From Pseudomonas sp. ANT_H12B (lineage in GTDB: Bacteria > Pseudomonadota > Gammaproteobacteria > Pseudomonadales > Pseudomonadaceae), in contig NZ_VOBI01000012.1 of NCBI RefSeq assembly GCF_008369325.1, positions 124,001 to 188,000 of the forward strand: a DNA stretch of 64,000 nucleotides. Direction: 5' to 3'. Of the stretch, positions 26,123 through 34,611 are shown one piece after another. Position 1 is the first letter of the stretch, and every line of letters starts with the position of its first letter. The notes under the pieces were generated by a model. The model had not been told where the DNA came from. It saw only the letters and a list, made by a program, of their open reading frames with translations, and searched no databases. The translations under genes and the position numbers were made by a program.

Positions 26123-26485
26123 CTACGCAGGCGGATCAATCTGATCCAGCACCCGGTTTGCCGTGATCTCCGCCAGCATCACGCTGTTGGAAATGCCCAG
26201 CAGCGCATTGCGTGTCCCGCCCTCCAGATGGTCCACCAACTGATGGACCATCACATCGACCGAGGCCAGCGTCTCGACCAAATACACCACAAGGGTTTCG
26301 GTCGTGGCCTCTGGGTCAACGGAAAATAGAGCGCTGGGTGTACGTGGTGTGGCTTTGATATCGGCCATCGACGGGAAGTGGAAGTCGAGGGCTCGTTCGG
26401 CGGCGTTGTTGAGTTTTTTTGAATCGAGGCTTTCGTACGGGGATGCAGGATCGGTGTCCGGCGGGTTGGGTGTGACTTTGAACAT
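26123..26485 (-). CDS. DUF6124 (formerly DUF3077) family protein
   Basis: A 120-residue protein with the typical start MFKVTPNPPDTDPASPYESL, then DSKKLNNAAERALD, a divergent middle, and the helical C-terminus GISNSVMLAEITANRVLDQI ending DPPA. The family is common and multicopy in Pseudomonas and uncharacterised. It is soluble, with no signal peptide. The gene is preceded on its own strand by an unusually structured leader (26486 to about 26830). Confidence 0.85.
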   Translation of the reverse strand: MFKVTPNPPDTDPASPYESLDSKKLNNAAERALDFHFPSMADIKATPRTPSALFSVDPEATTETLVVYLVETLASVDVMVHQLVDHLEGGTRNALLGISNSVMLAEITANRVLDQIDPPA

Positions 26486-26830
26486 GGTGAATCCTCGTTT
26501 ACTGGTGGAGCTGCCACGTTCGTTTCCAAGCGAAGGGGTGGCAGCTGTACGCGGGTTGGAAAACCAGGGTAAACGAGCCCGGCAGACCTAGAAGGTCTCC
26601 CACGCACAGCCGCCATAACGGAATGCACAAGGTGTGCAAGAGGGCGTTATGAAGAGTGCTTTAGTGCCGTTTACCCGTCGAGTTTCCAAGCCCGACCGCT
26701 GAACCGTCAGCGACACGGAAACAATAGAACCCAGGCCCAAGGCGCACAAGCCGGCGGATTCTGGCGTAGCCGTAGGCAACGGCGCAAGGTCTTGTAGCTT
26801 TCAGGAAGTAACGTCTAGAGCTTTTAAACA
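26486..26830 (-). other. Structured leader region of the DUF6124 gene
   Basis: Several stable inverted repeats lie in a row: AGCTGCCAC/GTGGCAGCT (26509-26546), AGACC/GGTCT (26584-26598), and a two-step stem with CATAACG/CGTTATG outside TGCACA/TGTGCA (26614-26651). Open frames cross it on the minus strand, but they resemble spurious translations and lack ribosome sites. The spacing suggests a long 5' UTR or a small RNA on the minus strand. Stretch 26831-27009 shows nothing recognisable. Confidence 0.45.
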
Positions 26831-27009
26831 CGCAAGGTGTGTTGGGCGGACGCTTACCCTGGCAGCCCAGTTTCGCTGAAAAATAAAGCGCTTCTGGAGT
26901 TCGCAACTGAGTGAATACGGTACGCTTGCGGCCCAGCGCGCCTTTTCACGCCACAAAGCATCTCCGTTTAGCACCTCTCGCAAATCATCCACACTAAATC
27001 CCAAGCACA

Positions 27010-27047
27010 AAAAAGCCCACTGACCGTCACCGGTTCAGTGGGCTTTT
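27010..27047 (-). terminator. Terminator of mqo
   Basis: AAAAGCCCACTGA and TCAGTGGGCTTTT form a 13-bp stem with an 11-base loop. In minus-strand sense it is followed by a further T-run (complement of CAAAAAAG). It lies 16 bp beyond the mqo stop. Confidence 0.9.
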
Positions 27048-27062
27048 CGATTACGCCTCTAG

Positions 27063-28721
27063 TTACAGAGCCATATCACTAGCAGCATTCTCTTTCACAG
27101 CCTTTGGCTTTTCAGCGGCGGCAGGTGCGGCAGGAACAGCCACCTGACCAATCACCGGCGGCGGAGTCAGCTGCAGCACCTTGGCGGTGTAAGCCCACTC
27201 CTCCGCGACCTTCTCAGGACTGCCATTCAGCTGAGTGCCATAGCTCGGCACGATCTGATGCAGCTTTTCCTGCCAGGCTGGCGAAGCAACCTTGTCTTTG
27301 AACACTTTCTGCAGCACGGTCAGCATGATCGGTGCAGCGGTCGATGCACCCGGCGAGGCGCCCAGCAGACCAGCAATGGTGCCGTCTTGCGAGGCAACAA
27401 TTTCGGTACCCAACTTCAGCACGCCACCGGCAGCTTCATCACGCTTGATGATTTGCACGCGTTGGCCGGCTTGCCACAGGCGCCAGTCTTCAGCCTTGGC
27501 GTTCGGGAAGTATTCTTTGAGGGCGTTGAGGCGGTCTTCGTCAGACAGCATCAGTTGGCCAGCAAGGTACTCGACCAGCGGGTATTCCTTGATACCGACC
27601 TTGGTCATTGGCCACACGTTGTGCGTGGTCGTGGTGGTCAGCAGGTCCAGGTACGAGCCTTCTTTGAGGAACTTGGTGCTGAAGGTCGCGAATGGGCCAA
27701 ACAGGATGACGCGCTTGCCGTCCAGCACGCGGGTGTCCAGGTGCGGAACCGACATTGGCGGTGCGCCAACGGAGGCTTTGCCGTAGGCCTTGGCTAGGTG
27801 TTGTTCGGCGAGGGTCGGGTTTTCGGTGACCAGGAACGAGCCGCCTACCGGGAAGCCTGCGTATTCCTTGGCTTCAGGAATGCCGGACTTCTGCAGCAGG
27901 TGCAGTGCACCGCCGCCCGCGCCGATGAAGACGAACTTGGCGTTGGTTTCGGATTTGGTGCCGTCTTTCAGGTTTTTGTAGCTGACGCGCCAGCTGCCGT
28001 CTTCGTTCTTGGTGATGTCTTGCACTTCGCTAGACAGTTTCAAGTCGAATTTCGGTGTGGTTTGCAGGTGCGCAACGAACTGGCGGGTAATCTCGCCGAA
28101 GTTGACGTCGGTGCCGATTGAGGTCCAGGTGGCCGCGATTTTCTGGTTCGGGTCACGCCCTTCCATCATCAGCGGAACCCACTTCTTGATCACAGCCGGG
28201 TCTTCGGAGTACTGCATGCCGGCGAACAGTGGGCTCGCTTGCAGGGCGTCGTAACGCTTTTTCAGGAACTTGATGTTGTCATCGCCCCACACAAAGCTCA
28301 TGTGCGGTGTGGAGTTGATGAACGAACGCGGGTTTTTCAGCACGCCTTGCTGAACCTGCCAGGCCCAGAACTGACGGGAGATCTGAAAAGCTTCGTTGAT
28401 TTCAACGGCTTTCGGGATCTGAACGTTGCCTTTATCGTCTTCCGGGGTGTAGTTCAACTCGGCAAGCGCGGAGTGACCGGTACCGGCGTTGTTCCAGCCG
28501 TTGGAGCTTTCCAGGGCAACGCCGTCGAGGCGCTCGACCATTTCCATCGACATTCCCGGTTCCAGCTCATTGAGCCAGACGCCGAGGGTCGCGCTCATGA
28601 TGCCGCCGCCAATGAGCAGCACATCAACTTTCTTTGCCTCTTCCGCGTGAACGGAAGTGATCCCCATCGACAAAGCCAGCCCCAGCAGGGCCGTGTTCAT
28701 TTTCTTAAACATCTGTAGCAC
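27063..28721 (-). CDS. mqo: Malate:quinone oxidoreductase
   Basis: A 552-residue FAD-dependent peripheral membrane enzyme oxidising malate to oxaloacetate and feeding quinones. It has the FAD motif LLIGGGIMSATLGVWL and the family signatures NNAGTGHSALAELNYTP and GEPLV-like central blocks, with FVFIGAGGGALHLLQ and PGASTAAPIML near the C-terminus. An N-terminal hydrophobic stretch (ALLGLALSMGITSVHAEE) looks like a signal peptide, which some Pseudomonas Mqo copies have. An alanine/proline/lysine-rich tail follows the core. The third-codon neighbour ATG at residue 4 is an alternative start. Confidence 0.95.
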   Translation of the reverse strand: MLQMFKKMNTALLGLALSMGITSVHAEEAKKVDVLLIGGGIMSATLGVWLNELEPGMSMEMVERLDGVALESSNGWNNAGTGHSALAELNYTPEDDKGNVQIPKAVEINEAFQISRQFWAWQVQQGVLKNPRSFINSTPHMSFVWGDDNIKFLKKRYDALQASPLFAGMQYSEDPAVIKKWVPLMMEGRDPNQKIAATWTSIGTDVNFGEITRQFVAHLQTTPKFDLKLSSEVQDITKNEDGSWRVSYKNLKDGTKSETNAKFVFIGAGGGALHLLQKSGIPEAKEYAGFPVGGSFLVTENPTLAEQHLAKAYGKASVGAPPMSVPHLDTRVLDGKRVILFGPFATFSTKFLKEGSYLDLLTTTTTHNVWPMTKVGIKEYPLVEYLAGQLMLSDEDRLNALKEYFPNAKAEDWRLWQAGQRVQIIKRDEAAGGVLKLGTEIVASQDGTIAGLLGASPGASTAAPIMLTVLQKVFKDKVASPAWQEKLHQIVPSYGTQLNGSPEKVAEEWAYTAKVLQLTPPPVIGQVAVPAAPAAAEKPKAVKENAASDMAL

Positions 28722-29087
28722 CTATGATAAAACGTCATCCGCCCTTCCATCCTTACTCATACGGCCCCTGATTCACGGCATGCAGGCAGCATGCTGTGGG
28801 GTCCGGCACATAAGGATTAGAGGGTGGGCACACAAGGCCGACGTGTCTCCATCGACCTCAGTTTATATGTCCCTCGTGCACTGACTTTTTATCTTTATTG
28901 GCTTCAGCTACTTGAGCGACAGTGATTCTGCTGGCACGTCTTTGGACGCGCAAACTGAATAGGTCAAAGCAAGTTGATGCGAAGAATATCACGACACGGC
29001 AAACCCGCGCGTCTGTTCCCGACTTGATAGTCTGCCTCGGCCACTATACTCATTCTGCTTTTCTCGACGAGCCAATGAGGAGACGTC
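28722..29087. other. Divergent promoter region mqo/ilvD
   Basis: This 366-bp stretch separates divergent genes and must hold both promoters. The only structure I see is a small hairpin, GCATGC-AGGCA-GCATGC (28778-28794). No small ORF has a credible ribosome site. Confidence 0.4.
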
Positions 29088-30770
29088 ATGAGTGACAAAA
29101 ACGATCTGCGCAAATTTTCCTCTCAAGTGGTCGACGGCGTGGAGCGTGCACCCGGACGCTCCATGCTGCGTGCCGTGGGTTTCACCGACGAGGACTTCAA
29201 AAAACCGCAGATCGGCATCGCCTCCACGTGGGCGATGGTCACACCCTGCAATATGCACATCGACAAGCTGGCCATTGAAGCCGAAAAAGGCGCGAATGCC
29301 GCTGGCGCCAAGGGCGTCATTTTCAACACCATCACCATTTCCGACGGCATCGCCAATGGCACCGAAGGCATGAAATATTCGCTGGTGTCGCGGGAAGTGA
29401 TCGCCGATTCGATTGAGGTGGTGGCCGGTTGTGAAGGCTTTGACGGCCTCGTGACGGTGGGCGGTTGTGACAAGAACATGCCGGGCTGCCTGATCGGCAT
29501 GGCGCGGCTGAATCGCCCTTCGATTTTCGTCTATGGAGGCACTATCCGGCCGGGTGCCGGGCACACCGATATCATTTCCGTGTTCGAAGCCGTGGGCCAA
29601 CATGCGCGCGGCGATATCAGCGAGATCCAGGTCAAGCAGATCGAGGAAGTGGCGATTCCCGGCCCCGGTTCCTGCGGCGGGATGTACACGGCCAACACCA
29701 TGGCGTCTGCCATTGAAGCGTTGGGCATGAGCCTGCCCGGTTCCAGCTCTCAGGACGCCGTGGGCAGTGACAAGGCTTCAGACAGTTACCGCGCCGGTCA
29801 GCAGGTCATGGAGCTGCTCAAGCTCGACATCAAACCGCGCGACATCATGACCCGCAAGGCGTTTGAAAATGCCATTCGAGTGGTGATCGCCCTCGCCGGC
29901 TCCACCAATGCTGTGCTGCACCTATTGGCCATGGCGCATGCCGTGGAGGTCGAGCTCACGCTGGACGATTTCGTCGAGTTGGGCAAGGTGTCCCCGGTGG
30001 TGGCCGACCTGCGCCCCAGCGGCAAATACATGATGAGTGAACTGGTCGCCATTGGCGGTATTCAACCTTTGATGAAGCGCATGCTGGCGGCCGGGATGCT
30101 GCACGGCGATGTGCTGACGGTCACCGGCAAGACCCTGGCGGAAAACCTGGAAAACGTCAGCGATTACCCCGACGGTCAGGACGTGATTCTGCCCTTCGAT
30201 CAACCGGTCAAAAAGGACTCCCACCTGGTGGTGCTGCGCGGCAACCTCTCGCCCACCGGCGCCGTGGCCAAGATCACCGGCAAGGAAGGTCTGCGCTTTG
30301 AAGGCACGGCACGTGTCTACCACGGCGAAGAAGGTGCGCTGGCCGGCATACTCAATGGCGAAGTCAAAGCAGGCGAGGTCATCGTCATCCGTTACGAAGG
30401 CCCCAAGGGCGGCCCCGGCATGCGCGAAATGCTCTCGCCCACCTCGGCGGTCATGGGCAAGGGGTTGGGCAAGGACGTTGCGCTGATTACCGATGGCCGT
30501 TTCTCCGGCGGCTCTCATGGGTTTGTGGTGGGACATATCACGCCCGAAGCGTTTGATGGCGGGCCGATTGCGCTGATTGAAGATGGCGACAAGATCACCA
30601 TCGATGCCGAAACCCGACAGATCACCGTCGATGTTTCCGACGACGAATTGGCCGAGCGCAAGACCCGCTGGGTGCGCCCGCCATCCAAATACAAACGCGG
30701 GGTATTGGCCAAGTACGCGAAGACCGTGTCCAGCGCCTCGGAAGGCGCCGTCACGGATAAATACCTCTAG
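29088..30770 (+). CDS. ilvD: Dihydroxy-acid dehydratase (IlvD/Edd family, short form)
   Basis: A 560-residue Fe-S dehydratase. Cluster cysteines occur in TPCNMH, CDKNMPGC and PGSCGGMYTANTMASAIEAL. The C-terminal half carries ITDGRFSGGSHGFVVGHITP, the family hallmark. It converts 2,3-dihydroxy-3-methyl acids to 2-oxo acids in branched-chain amino acid synthesis. The length equals the short bacterial form rather than the 610-residue E. coli-type form, so it may be a second copy or a sugar-acid dehydratase paralogue. The ATG follows TGAGGAGACGTC. Confidence 0.85.
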   Translation: MSDKNDLRKFSSQVVDGVERAPGRSMLRAVGFTDEDFKKPQIGIASTWAMVTPCNMHIDKLAIEAEKGANAAGAKGVIFNTITISDGIANGTEGMKYSLVSREVIADSIEVVAGCEGFDGLVTVGGCDKNMPGCLIGMARLNRPSIFVYGGTIRPGAGHTDIISVFEAVGQHARGDISEIQVKQIEEVAIPGPGSCGGMYTANTMASAIEALGMSLPGSSSQDAVGSDKASDSYRAGQQVMELLKLDIKPRDIMTRKAFENAIRVVIALAGSTNAVLHLLAMAHAVEVELTLDDFVELGKVSPVVADLRPSGKYMMSELVAIGGIQPLMKRMLAAGMLHGDVLTVTGKTLAENLENVSDYPDGQDVILPFDQPVKKDSHLVVLRGNLSPTGAVAKITGKEGLRFEGTARVYHGEEGALAGILNGEVKAGEVIVIRYEGPKGGPGMREMLSPTSAVMGKGLGKDVALITDGRFSGGSHGFVVGHITPEAFDGGPIALIEDGDKITIDAETRQITVDVSDDELAERKTRWVRPPSKYKRGVLAKYAKTVSSASEGAVTDKYL

Positions 30771-31145
30771 GCGGTTGGCTGGTAACCGAACATCGACTTC
30801 AGTTCCAGATACTCCTCCAGCCCGTGTACGCCCCACTCGCGGCCGTTGCCCGACTGCTTGTAGCCGCCGAAAGGCGCGCCGTTGGCTGACTTGCCGCCCA
30901 GTTCCTGCGATACCCGCTTGACCGTATCTGCCGCCGCTTTGGCCACGGCGATACCTGCACCGGTGGAGCCCGTGAACGACAGCATATCGATGTCTGGATG
31001 CCGGGCGATGCCATCACCGATGGTCGGACCATCGCCGTTGACCAGATTGAACACACCCTTGGGCACCCCCGCTTCATGAAGGATGTCAGCCCGCAACATG
31101 GCCGGGCAGCGGCGCCTTTTCGCTGGGTTTGAGCCAACCCTTGAA
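30767..31145 (-). pseudogene. Aldehyde dehydrogenase remnant with frameshift and internal deletion
   Basis: The longest intact part (30767-31099) reads MLRADILHEAGVPKGVFNLV, then GDGPTIGDG, SFTGSTGAGIAVAKAAA, and QELGGKSAN. It then jumps directly to GAPFGGYKQSGNGREWG and the normal ALDH C-terminus. The catalytic-cysteine region, about 190 residues, is missing in frame. Upstream, KPSEKAPL is readable in a shifted frame up to about 31145, and everything N-terminal of it is gone. The remnant cannot be catalytic. It overlaps the ilvD stop by 4 bp. Stretch 31146-31420 has no clear gene. Confidence 0.85.
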
Positions 31146-31420
31146 GACCAGAGGGGTGTATTCGCTGTGTCCGCAACCCTCGGCCGCCTCGCATCCGGCG
31201 TGTTCGCTGATCATGCAATGGTTCGCCCGGCAGGCTGAAGTGCAGGCACCTGCCCTTAATCAAGAGTCACAGACAGATACATTCTTTTGGGGCGTATTTC
31301 GGCACGCTGAAATGGGCCGACTATTCTAAAAACCATCTGCGGGACAACTTTTATTTGCCAAACAACACAGGTGAATCGCGCTTCGCGTTAATTAACGACC
31401 TGCAACAGGAGAACCGTGTC

Positions 31421-31771
31421 ATGAACGTCATGCTCAAGGGCATTGCAGTGTCATTGCTACTGGTTGCAACGGCGGCATTTGCTCATCACGGCTGGAGTGA
31501 GTACGACTCAACCAAATCTTTGCAGCTGACGGGCACGATAGAGCAATCCGGCTACTCCCATCCGCACGGGTTCGTGAATCTCAAGACAGCCGACAAGACC
31601 TGGAACGTGGTACTGGCGCCGCCATCACGTATGGAAAACCGAGGTCTTTCGAAGGAAATGCTGGCAGTCGGAAACCAGGCCACCGTGATCGGCTATCAGA
31701 ACCGCAACAAACCCGATGAACTACGAGCAGAACGCATCACGGTTGGCGATAAAACCATTGAGTTGCGTTGA
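31421..31771 (+). CDS. DUF6152 family exported protein
   Basis: A 116-residue protein starting at the ATG at 31421 after CAGGAGAACC. Signal peptide MNVMLKGIAVSLLLVATAAFA with cleavage before HHGWSEYD, leaving a mature N-terminus with two histidines. The mature part is a small beta-rich domain (LTGTIEQSGYSHPHGFVNLK, VGNQATVIGYQNR). DUF6152 proteins are uncharacterised; the histidines at the mature N-terminus suggest metal binding, as inference. It overlaps the next gene by one base. Confidence 0.8.
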   Translation: MNVMLKGIAVSLLLVATAAFAHHGWSEYDSTKSLQLTGTIEQSGYSHPHGFVNLKTADKTWNVVLAPPSRMENRGLSKEMLAVGNQATVIGYQNRNKPDELRAERITVGDKTIELR

Positions 31772-32280
31772 TGGAATCGACACCTACCAACGAGCCGGGT
31801 CCGCAAGGCTGGCTGGACTGGCTGGATGGCTCGCAACTGGGGGCCGCCATGCGCGGCGAGTTGTGGCTGTATCCGCTGGTCGAGGTGATGCACATCATTG
31901 GATTCATTGTGCTTGTCGGCTCCGTGATCATGTTTGATCTACGGGTGCTTGGGCTGTCGAAGGATATTCAGGTGACGGCCCTGGCTCGCCACCTCCTGAC
32001 CTGGTCGATTGCGGCCCTGCTATTGATCGTACCTGCCGGGCTGATGATGTTTTCCGCTCATCCTCATGACTTCGCCTCCAACGATATTTTTATCTTGAAG
32101 CTGTGCCTGATCGCTACGGCAGGCCTGAATGCCGTGCTTTTCCACGTCGGCGCATACCGTTCCGTCACCCAGTGGAACACCGGTGTCTCAGCGCCTGGCG
32201 TGGCAAAACTCCAGGCGCTGTTTTCAATTGCGCTATGGGTCAGCGTGGTGCTTTGCGGTCGATTGCTGGCCTACACCTGA
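31771..32280 (+). CDS. DUF6644-like inner-membrane protein
   Basis: A 169-residue protein with four predicted transmembrane helices, starting at the ATG at 31771 that shares its A with the previous stop (TGATG). Conserved-looking elements include LWLYPLVEVMHIIGFIVLVG and AHPHDFASNDIFILKL, with membrane-facing histidines (H in EVMHI, HPHD). It pairs with the exported DUF6152 protein, so the two probably form one envelope unit. Function unknown. Confidence 0.75.
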   Translation: MESTPTNEPGPQGWLDWLDGSQLGAAMRGELWLYPLVEVMHIIGFIVLVGSVIMFDLRVLGLSKDIQVTALARHLLTWSIAALLLIVPAGLMMFSAHPHDFASNDIFILKLCLIATAGLNAVLFHVGAYRSVTQWNTGVSAPGVAKLQALFSIALWVSVVLCGRLLAYT

Positions 32281-32296
32281 CGTACATGTCGCGGCG

Positions 32297-32518
32297 CTAC
32301 GTTCCACCACCCACCCCTTCTATCGCTCTGGCAAAAGCGACTCCGGCCTCGCGCACCAGCTTGCGCCATTCACTGCTGGTAATGAGTCCCTTGCGCTCCA
32401 TCTCATCGGCGGCCTTGAGCAGTTCGTCATACTGCTCTTCAACATCCATGCGGATTTCTGGCTCTTTCAGGAGCTGATACCAGGCAGTCAACGCCTGCTC
32501 TTTTTGATCATCATTCAT
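32297..32518 (-). CDS. Small conserved hypothetical protein (73 aa)
   Basis: Starts at the ATG complementary to 32516-32518 (MNDDQKEQALTAWYQLL). The product is helical and charged, with EYDELLKAADEMERKG-like spacing and a C-terminal VREAGVAFARAIEGV. Codon use is like its neighbours. No domain recognised and no signal peptide. It is convergent with the DUF6644-like gene. Confidence 0.6.
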   Translation of the reverse strand: MNDDQKEQALTAWYQLLKEPEIRMDVEEQYDELLKAADEMERKGLITSSEWRKLVREAGVAFARAIEGVGGGT

Positions 32519-32620
32519 GGCGGGATTCTCAAAGGACTGTCTTCGATTGGAAATTTGCACATGAATGGCTGTTCCTTGACGCCGACAGACGGTGTCAGCC
32601 GCTGAAGGCAGAGGTCCTTG

Positions 32621-32650
32621 CATTACAAACTTGTCATTGAGTTGTCAGCG
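32621..32650 (+). promoter_or_regulatory. Shared box upstream of the exported hydrolase
   Basis: CATTACAAACTTGTCATTGA is followed by GTTGTCAGCG. It contains the direct repeat TTGTCA-N5-TTGTCA (11-bp period), as expected for OmpR-type regulators. A close copy is at 33526, in front of the DUF2790 gene. The two-component system at 33940 is the likely regulator. Confidence 0.55.
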
Positions 32651-32739
32651 TAGCCAGCACCCTCACTTCATACAGTGGCGTCGTCAGTCACCCACACCGG
32701 GTGACACACCTCCTACTGATGATGACAAGGGTCGATACC

Positions 32740-33510
32740 ATGAAACCAATGAGCAAACTCTGCCTGATCGCCGCCAGCCTGTTCATGTTGGGCACCGGTT
32801 CCGCCATGGCCAGCGACATCGCGCCGGTCAAGGCCAACAACGTCGTACTGGTGCACGGTTCCTGGGCCGATGGTTCCAGCTGGGCGGACGTGATTTCCCG
32901 GTTGCAGGCCGCCGGTTTGCACGTCACCGCGGTACAAAACCCGTTAACCTCAGTCGCCGACGACGTCGCCGCCACCCAGCGCGTGCTCAATCAACAAGAC
33001 GGTCCGACCGTGCTGGTCGGCCACTCCTACGCCGGCACCGTGGTCAGCGAAGCCGGGGGCAATCCGAAAGTCAGCTCACTGGTTTATGTCGCTGCCCGGG
33101 CGCCGGATGCCGGGGAGGACTTCGTCGCGCTGTCCGCCAAATACCCGACCATGCCGGTGCGCGCCGGTACCGAAGAACACGATGGCTACATCAGCCTGAA
33201 GCAAGACGCCTTCCTCAAGTATTTTGCCAGTGACGTGCCCCACGATAAGGCGATGGAGTTGTTCGCCGTCCAACAACCGATCGCCAAAACCCTGTTCACC
33301 GACCGCACCACCGCCGCGGCCTGGCACACCAAGCCTTCGTGGTACGCGGTTTCCAGTCTCGACCAAACCATCAACCCGGATCTGGAGCGTTTCCTGGCCA
33401 AGCGCATGGGCGCGACCACCATCGAGCTGCCGTCGAGTCACTTGTCCCTGGTGTCCCACTCCAGGGAAATCGCCGACCTGATCCTCGAAGCCTCCGGCCG
33501 CCAGCCGTAG
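32740..33510 (+). CDS. Exported alpha/beta hydrolase
   Basis: I chose the ATG at 32740 (MKPMSKLCLIAASLFMLGTG) because it gives a clean signal peptide ending SAMAS; 256 residues. The catalytic set is GHSYAG (nucleophile Ser), oxyanion HGSWADGSSW and a C-terminal His in SSHLSLVSH. It resembles the periplasmic alpha/beta hydrolases annotated near Pseudomonas two-component systems. Substrate unknown. The upstream box at 32621 is shared with the DUF2790 gene that follows. Confidence 0.82.
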   Translation: MKPMSKLCLIAASLFMLGTGSAMASDIAPVKANNVVLVHGSWADGSSWADVISRLQAAGLHVTAVQNPLTSVADDVAATQRVLNQQDGPTVLVGHSYAGTVVSEAGGNPKVSSLVYVAARAPDAGEDFVALSAKYPTMPVRAGTEEHDGYISLKQDAFLKYFASDVPHDKAMELFAVQQPIAKTLFTDRTTAAAWHTKPSWYAVSSLDQTINPDLERFLAKRMGATTIELPSSHLSLVSHSREIADLILEASGRQP

Positions 33511-33525
33511 GTCCAAACCGCGTTG

Positions 33526-33552
33526 CATTACAACTTTGTCATTGAACTGTTG
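33526..33552 (+). promoter_or_regulatory. Shared box upstream of the DUF2790 gene
   Basis: CATTACAACTTTGTCATTGA followed by ACTGTTGG. It matches the box at 32621 at 18 of the first 20 positions, and both are preceded by TTG. Confidence 0.55.
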
Positions 33553-33642
33553 GTCGGCTGTCCGGATCGCCTGGTTAACCTGACGTCACTGCCAGGCAAG
33601 ACCGCCGACAGCCACCCCAAACCTTGAATAGAGAGACTCATC

Positions 33643-33900
33643 ATGAAAATGTTTATGCTCGGTTTCACCGCCCTCCTCGCCACCGGTTCGGCGTTTGCCG
33701 CTACCCAGAGCGCCGCGCCCGTGATCCACGACAAAACCGGTTTCTTTGTCCACCTGGACGTCGACAAAGTGCTTTCCAGCACCGACATTTCACAGCAATG
33801 CGGCATCATCCCCGCACGGCTCGACTACCTCGACCATCAAGGCCAGGAGCATGTGCTGGATTACCAGGTCGAGGGCGGTGGCTGCATCGATGATCATTGA
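33643..33900 (+). CDS. DUF2790 family periplasmic protein
   Basis: An 85-residue protein with signal peptide MKMFMLGFTALLATGSAFA and the DUF2790 pattern: YG/HLDVDKVLSSTDISQQCGI, ARLDYLDHQGQEHVLDYQ, and a final Cys in GGGCIDD. The two cysteines probably form a disulfide. A second DUF2790 gene is at 55144, also next to a two-component system. The family is Pseudomonas-enriched and of unknown function. Confidence 0.85.
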   Translation: MKMFMLGFTALLATGSAFAATQSAAPVIHDKTGFFVHLDVDKVLSSTDISQQCGIIPARLDYLDHQGQEHVLDYQVEGGGCIDDH

Positions 33901-33939
33901 TCGGGCTACACTGGCGCCAACTGACTGAGGCAACTATCC

Positions 33940-34611
33940 ATGAACATCCTCGTTGTCGAAGACGAACCCAAGGCAGGCAACTACCTGCTCAACGGCCTGC
34001 AGGAACTCGGGTACTCCGTGAGCCTGGCACGCGATGGCGTCGATGGTTTGCACCTGGCCCTGGAGCACGATTTCGATGTCATCGTGCTGGACGTCATGAT
34101 GCCGAAAATGGATGGCTGGGAAGTCCTGCGTCGCTTGCGCAAGGAAGCCGATACGCCAGTGCTGTTTCTCACCGCCCGCGATGACATTGCCGACCGCATC
34201 AAGGGCCTGGAACTGGGCGCCGACGATTACCTGATCAAACCCTTTTCCTTCGCCGAACTGGTGGCGCGCTTGCGCACCCTGACCCGGCGTGGCCCCACCC
34301 GTGAAGAAGAACAACTCCAAGTCGATGACCTGCAGATCGATGTCCTCAAACGTCGCATCACTCGCGCCGGTGTGCGAATCACCCTGACCAACAAGGAATT
34401 CGCCCTGCTGCATCTGTTCGCCACTCACCAGGGTCAGGTCTTGTCACGCTCGATGATCGCTTCACGGGTCTGGGACATGAATTTCGACAGTGACACCAAC
34501 GTCGTGGATGTCGCGGTGCGGCGTCTGCGGTTGAAAATCGACGACCCGTTCCAGCTCAAGTTGATCCACAGCGTGCGCGGTATCGGCTACCGCTTCGATA
34601 CCCAACCATGA
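33940..34611 (+). CDS. OmpR-family response regulator (heavy-metal type, CopR/CusR-like)
   Basis: A 223-residue protein with receiver domain (phosphoacceptor Asp51 in LDVMMPKMDGWE, Lys in YLIKPFS) and C-terminal winged helix (LTNKEFALLHLF, VVDVAVRRLRLKIDDPF, HSVRGIGYRF). Class and partner kinase fit the heavy-metal-responsive group. It overlaps the kinase gene by four bases. The boxes at 32621 and 33526 are its probable targets, by proximity and direct-repeat form. Confidence 0.92.
   Translation: MNILVVEDEPKAGNYLLNGLQELGYSVSLARDGVDGLHLALEHDFDVIVLDVMMPKMDGWEVLRRLRKEADTPVLFLTARDDIADRIKGLELGADDYLIKPFSFAELVARLRTLTRRGPTREEEQLQVDDLQIDVLKRRITRAGVRITLTNKEFALLHLFATHQGQVLSRSMIASRVWDMNFDSDTNVVDVAVRRLRLKIDDPFQLKLIHSVRGIGYRFDTQP

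Noticed and set aside
26588..26906. Two overlapping minus-strand ORFs upstream of the DUF6124 gene
   Set aside because: They translate the structured leader, lack ribosome sites and share frames with the hairpins; treated as a leader rather than genes.
31129..31329. 66-codon plus-strand ORF and a minus-strand cysteine-rich frame beside the ALDH remnant
   Set aside because: Neither has a credible ribosome site or domain, and part of the minus-strand frame reads as the ALDH remnant (KPSEKAPL).
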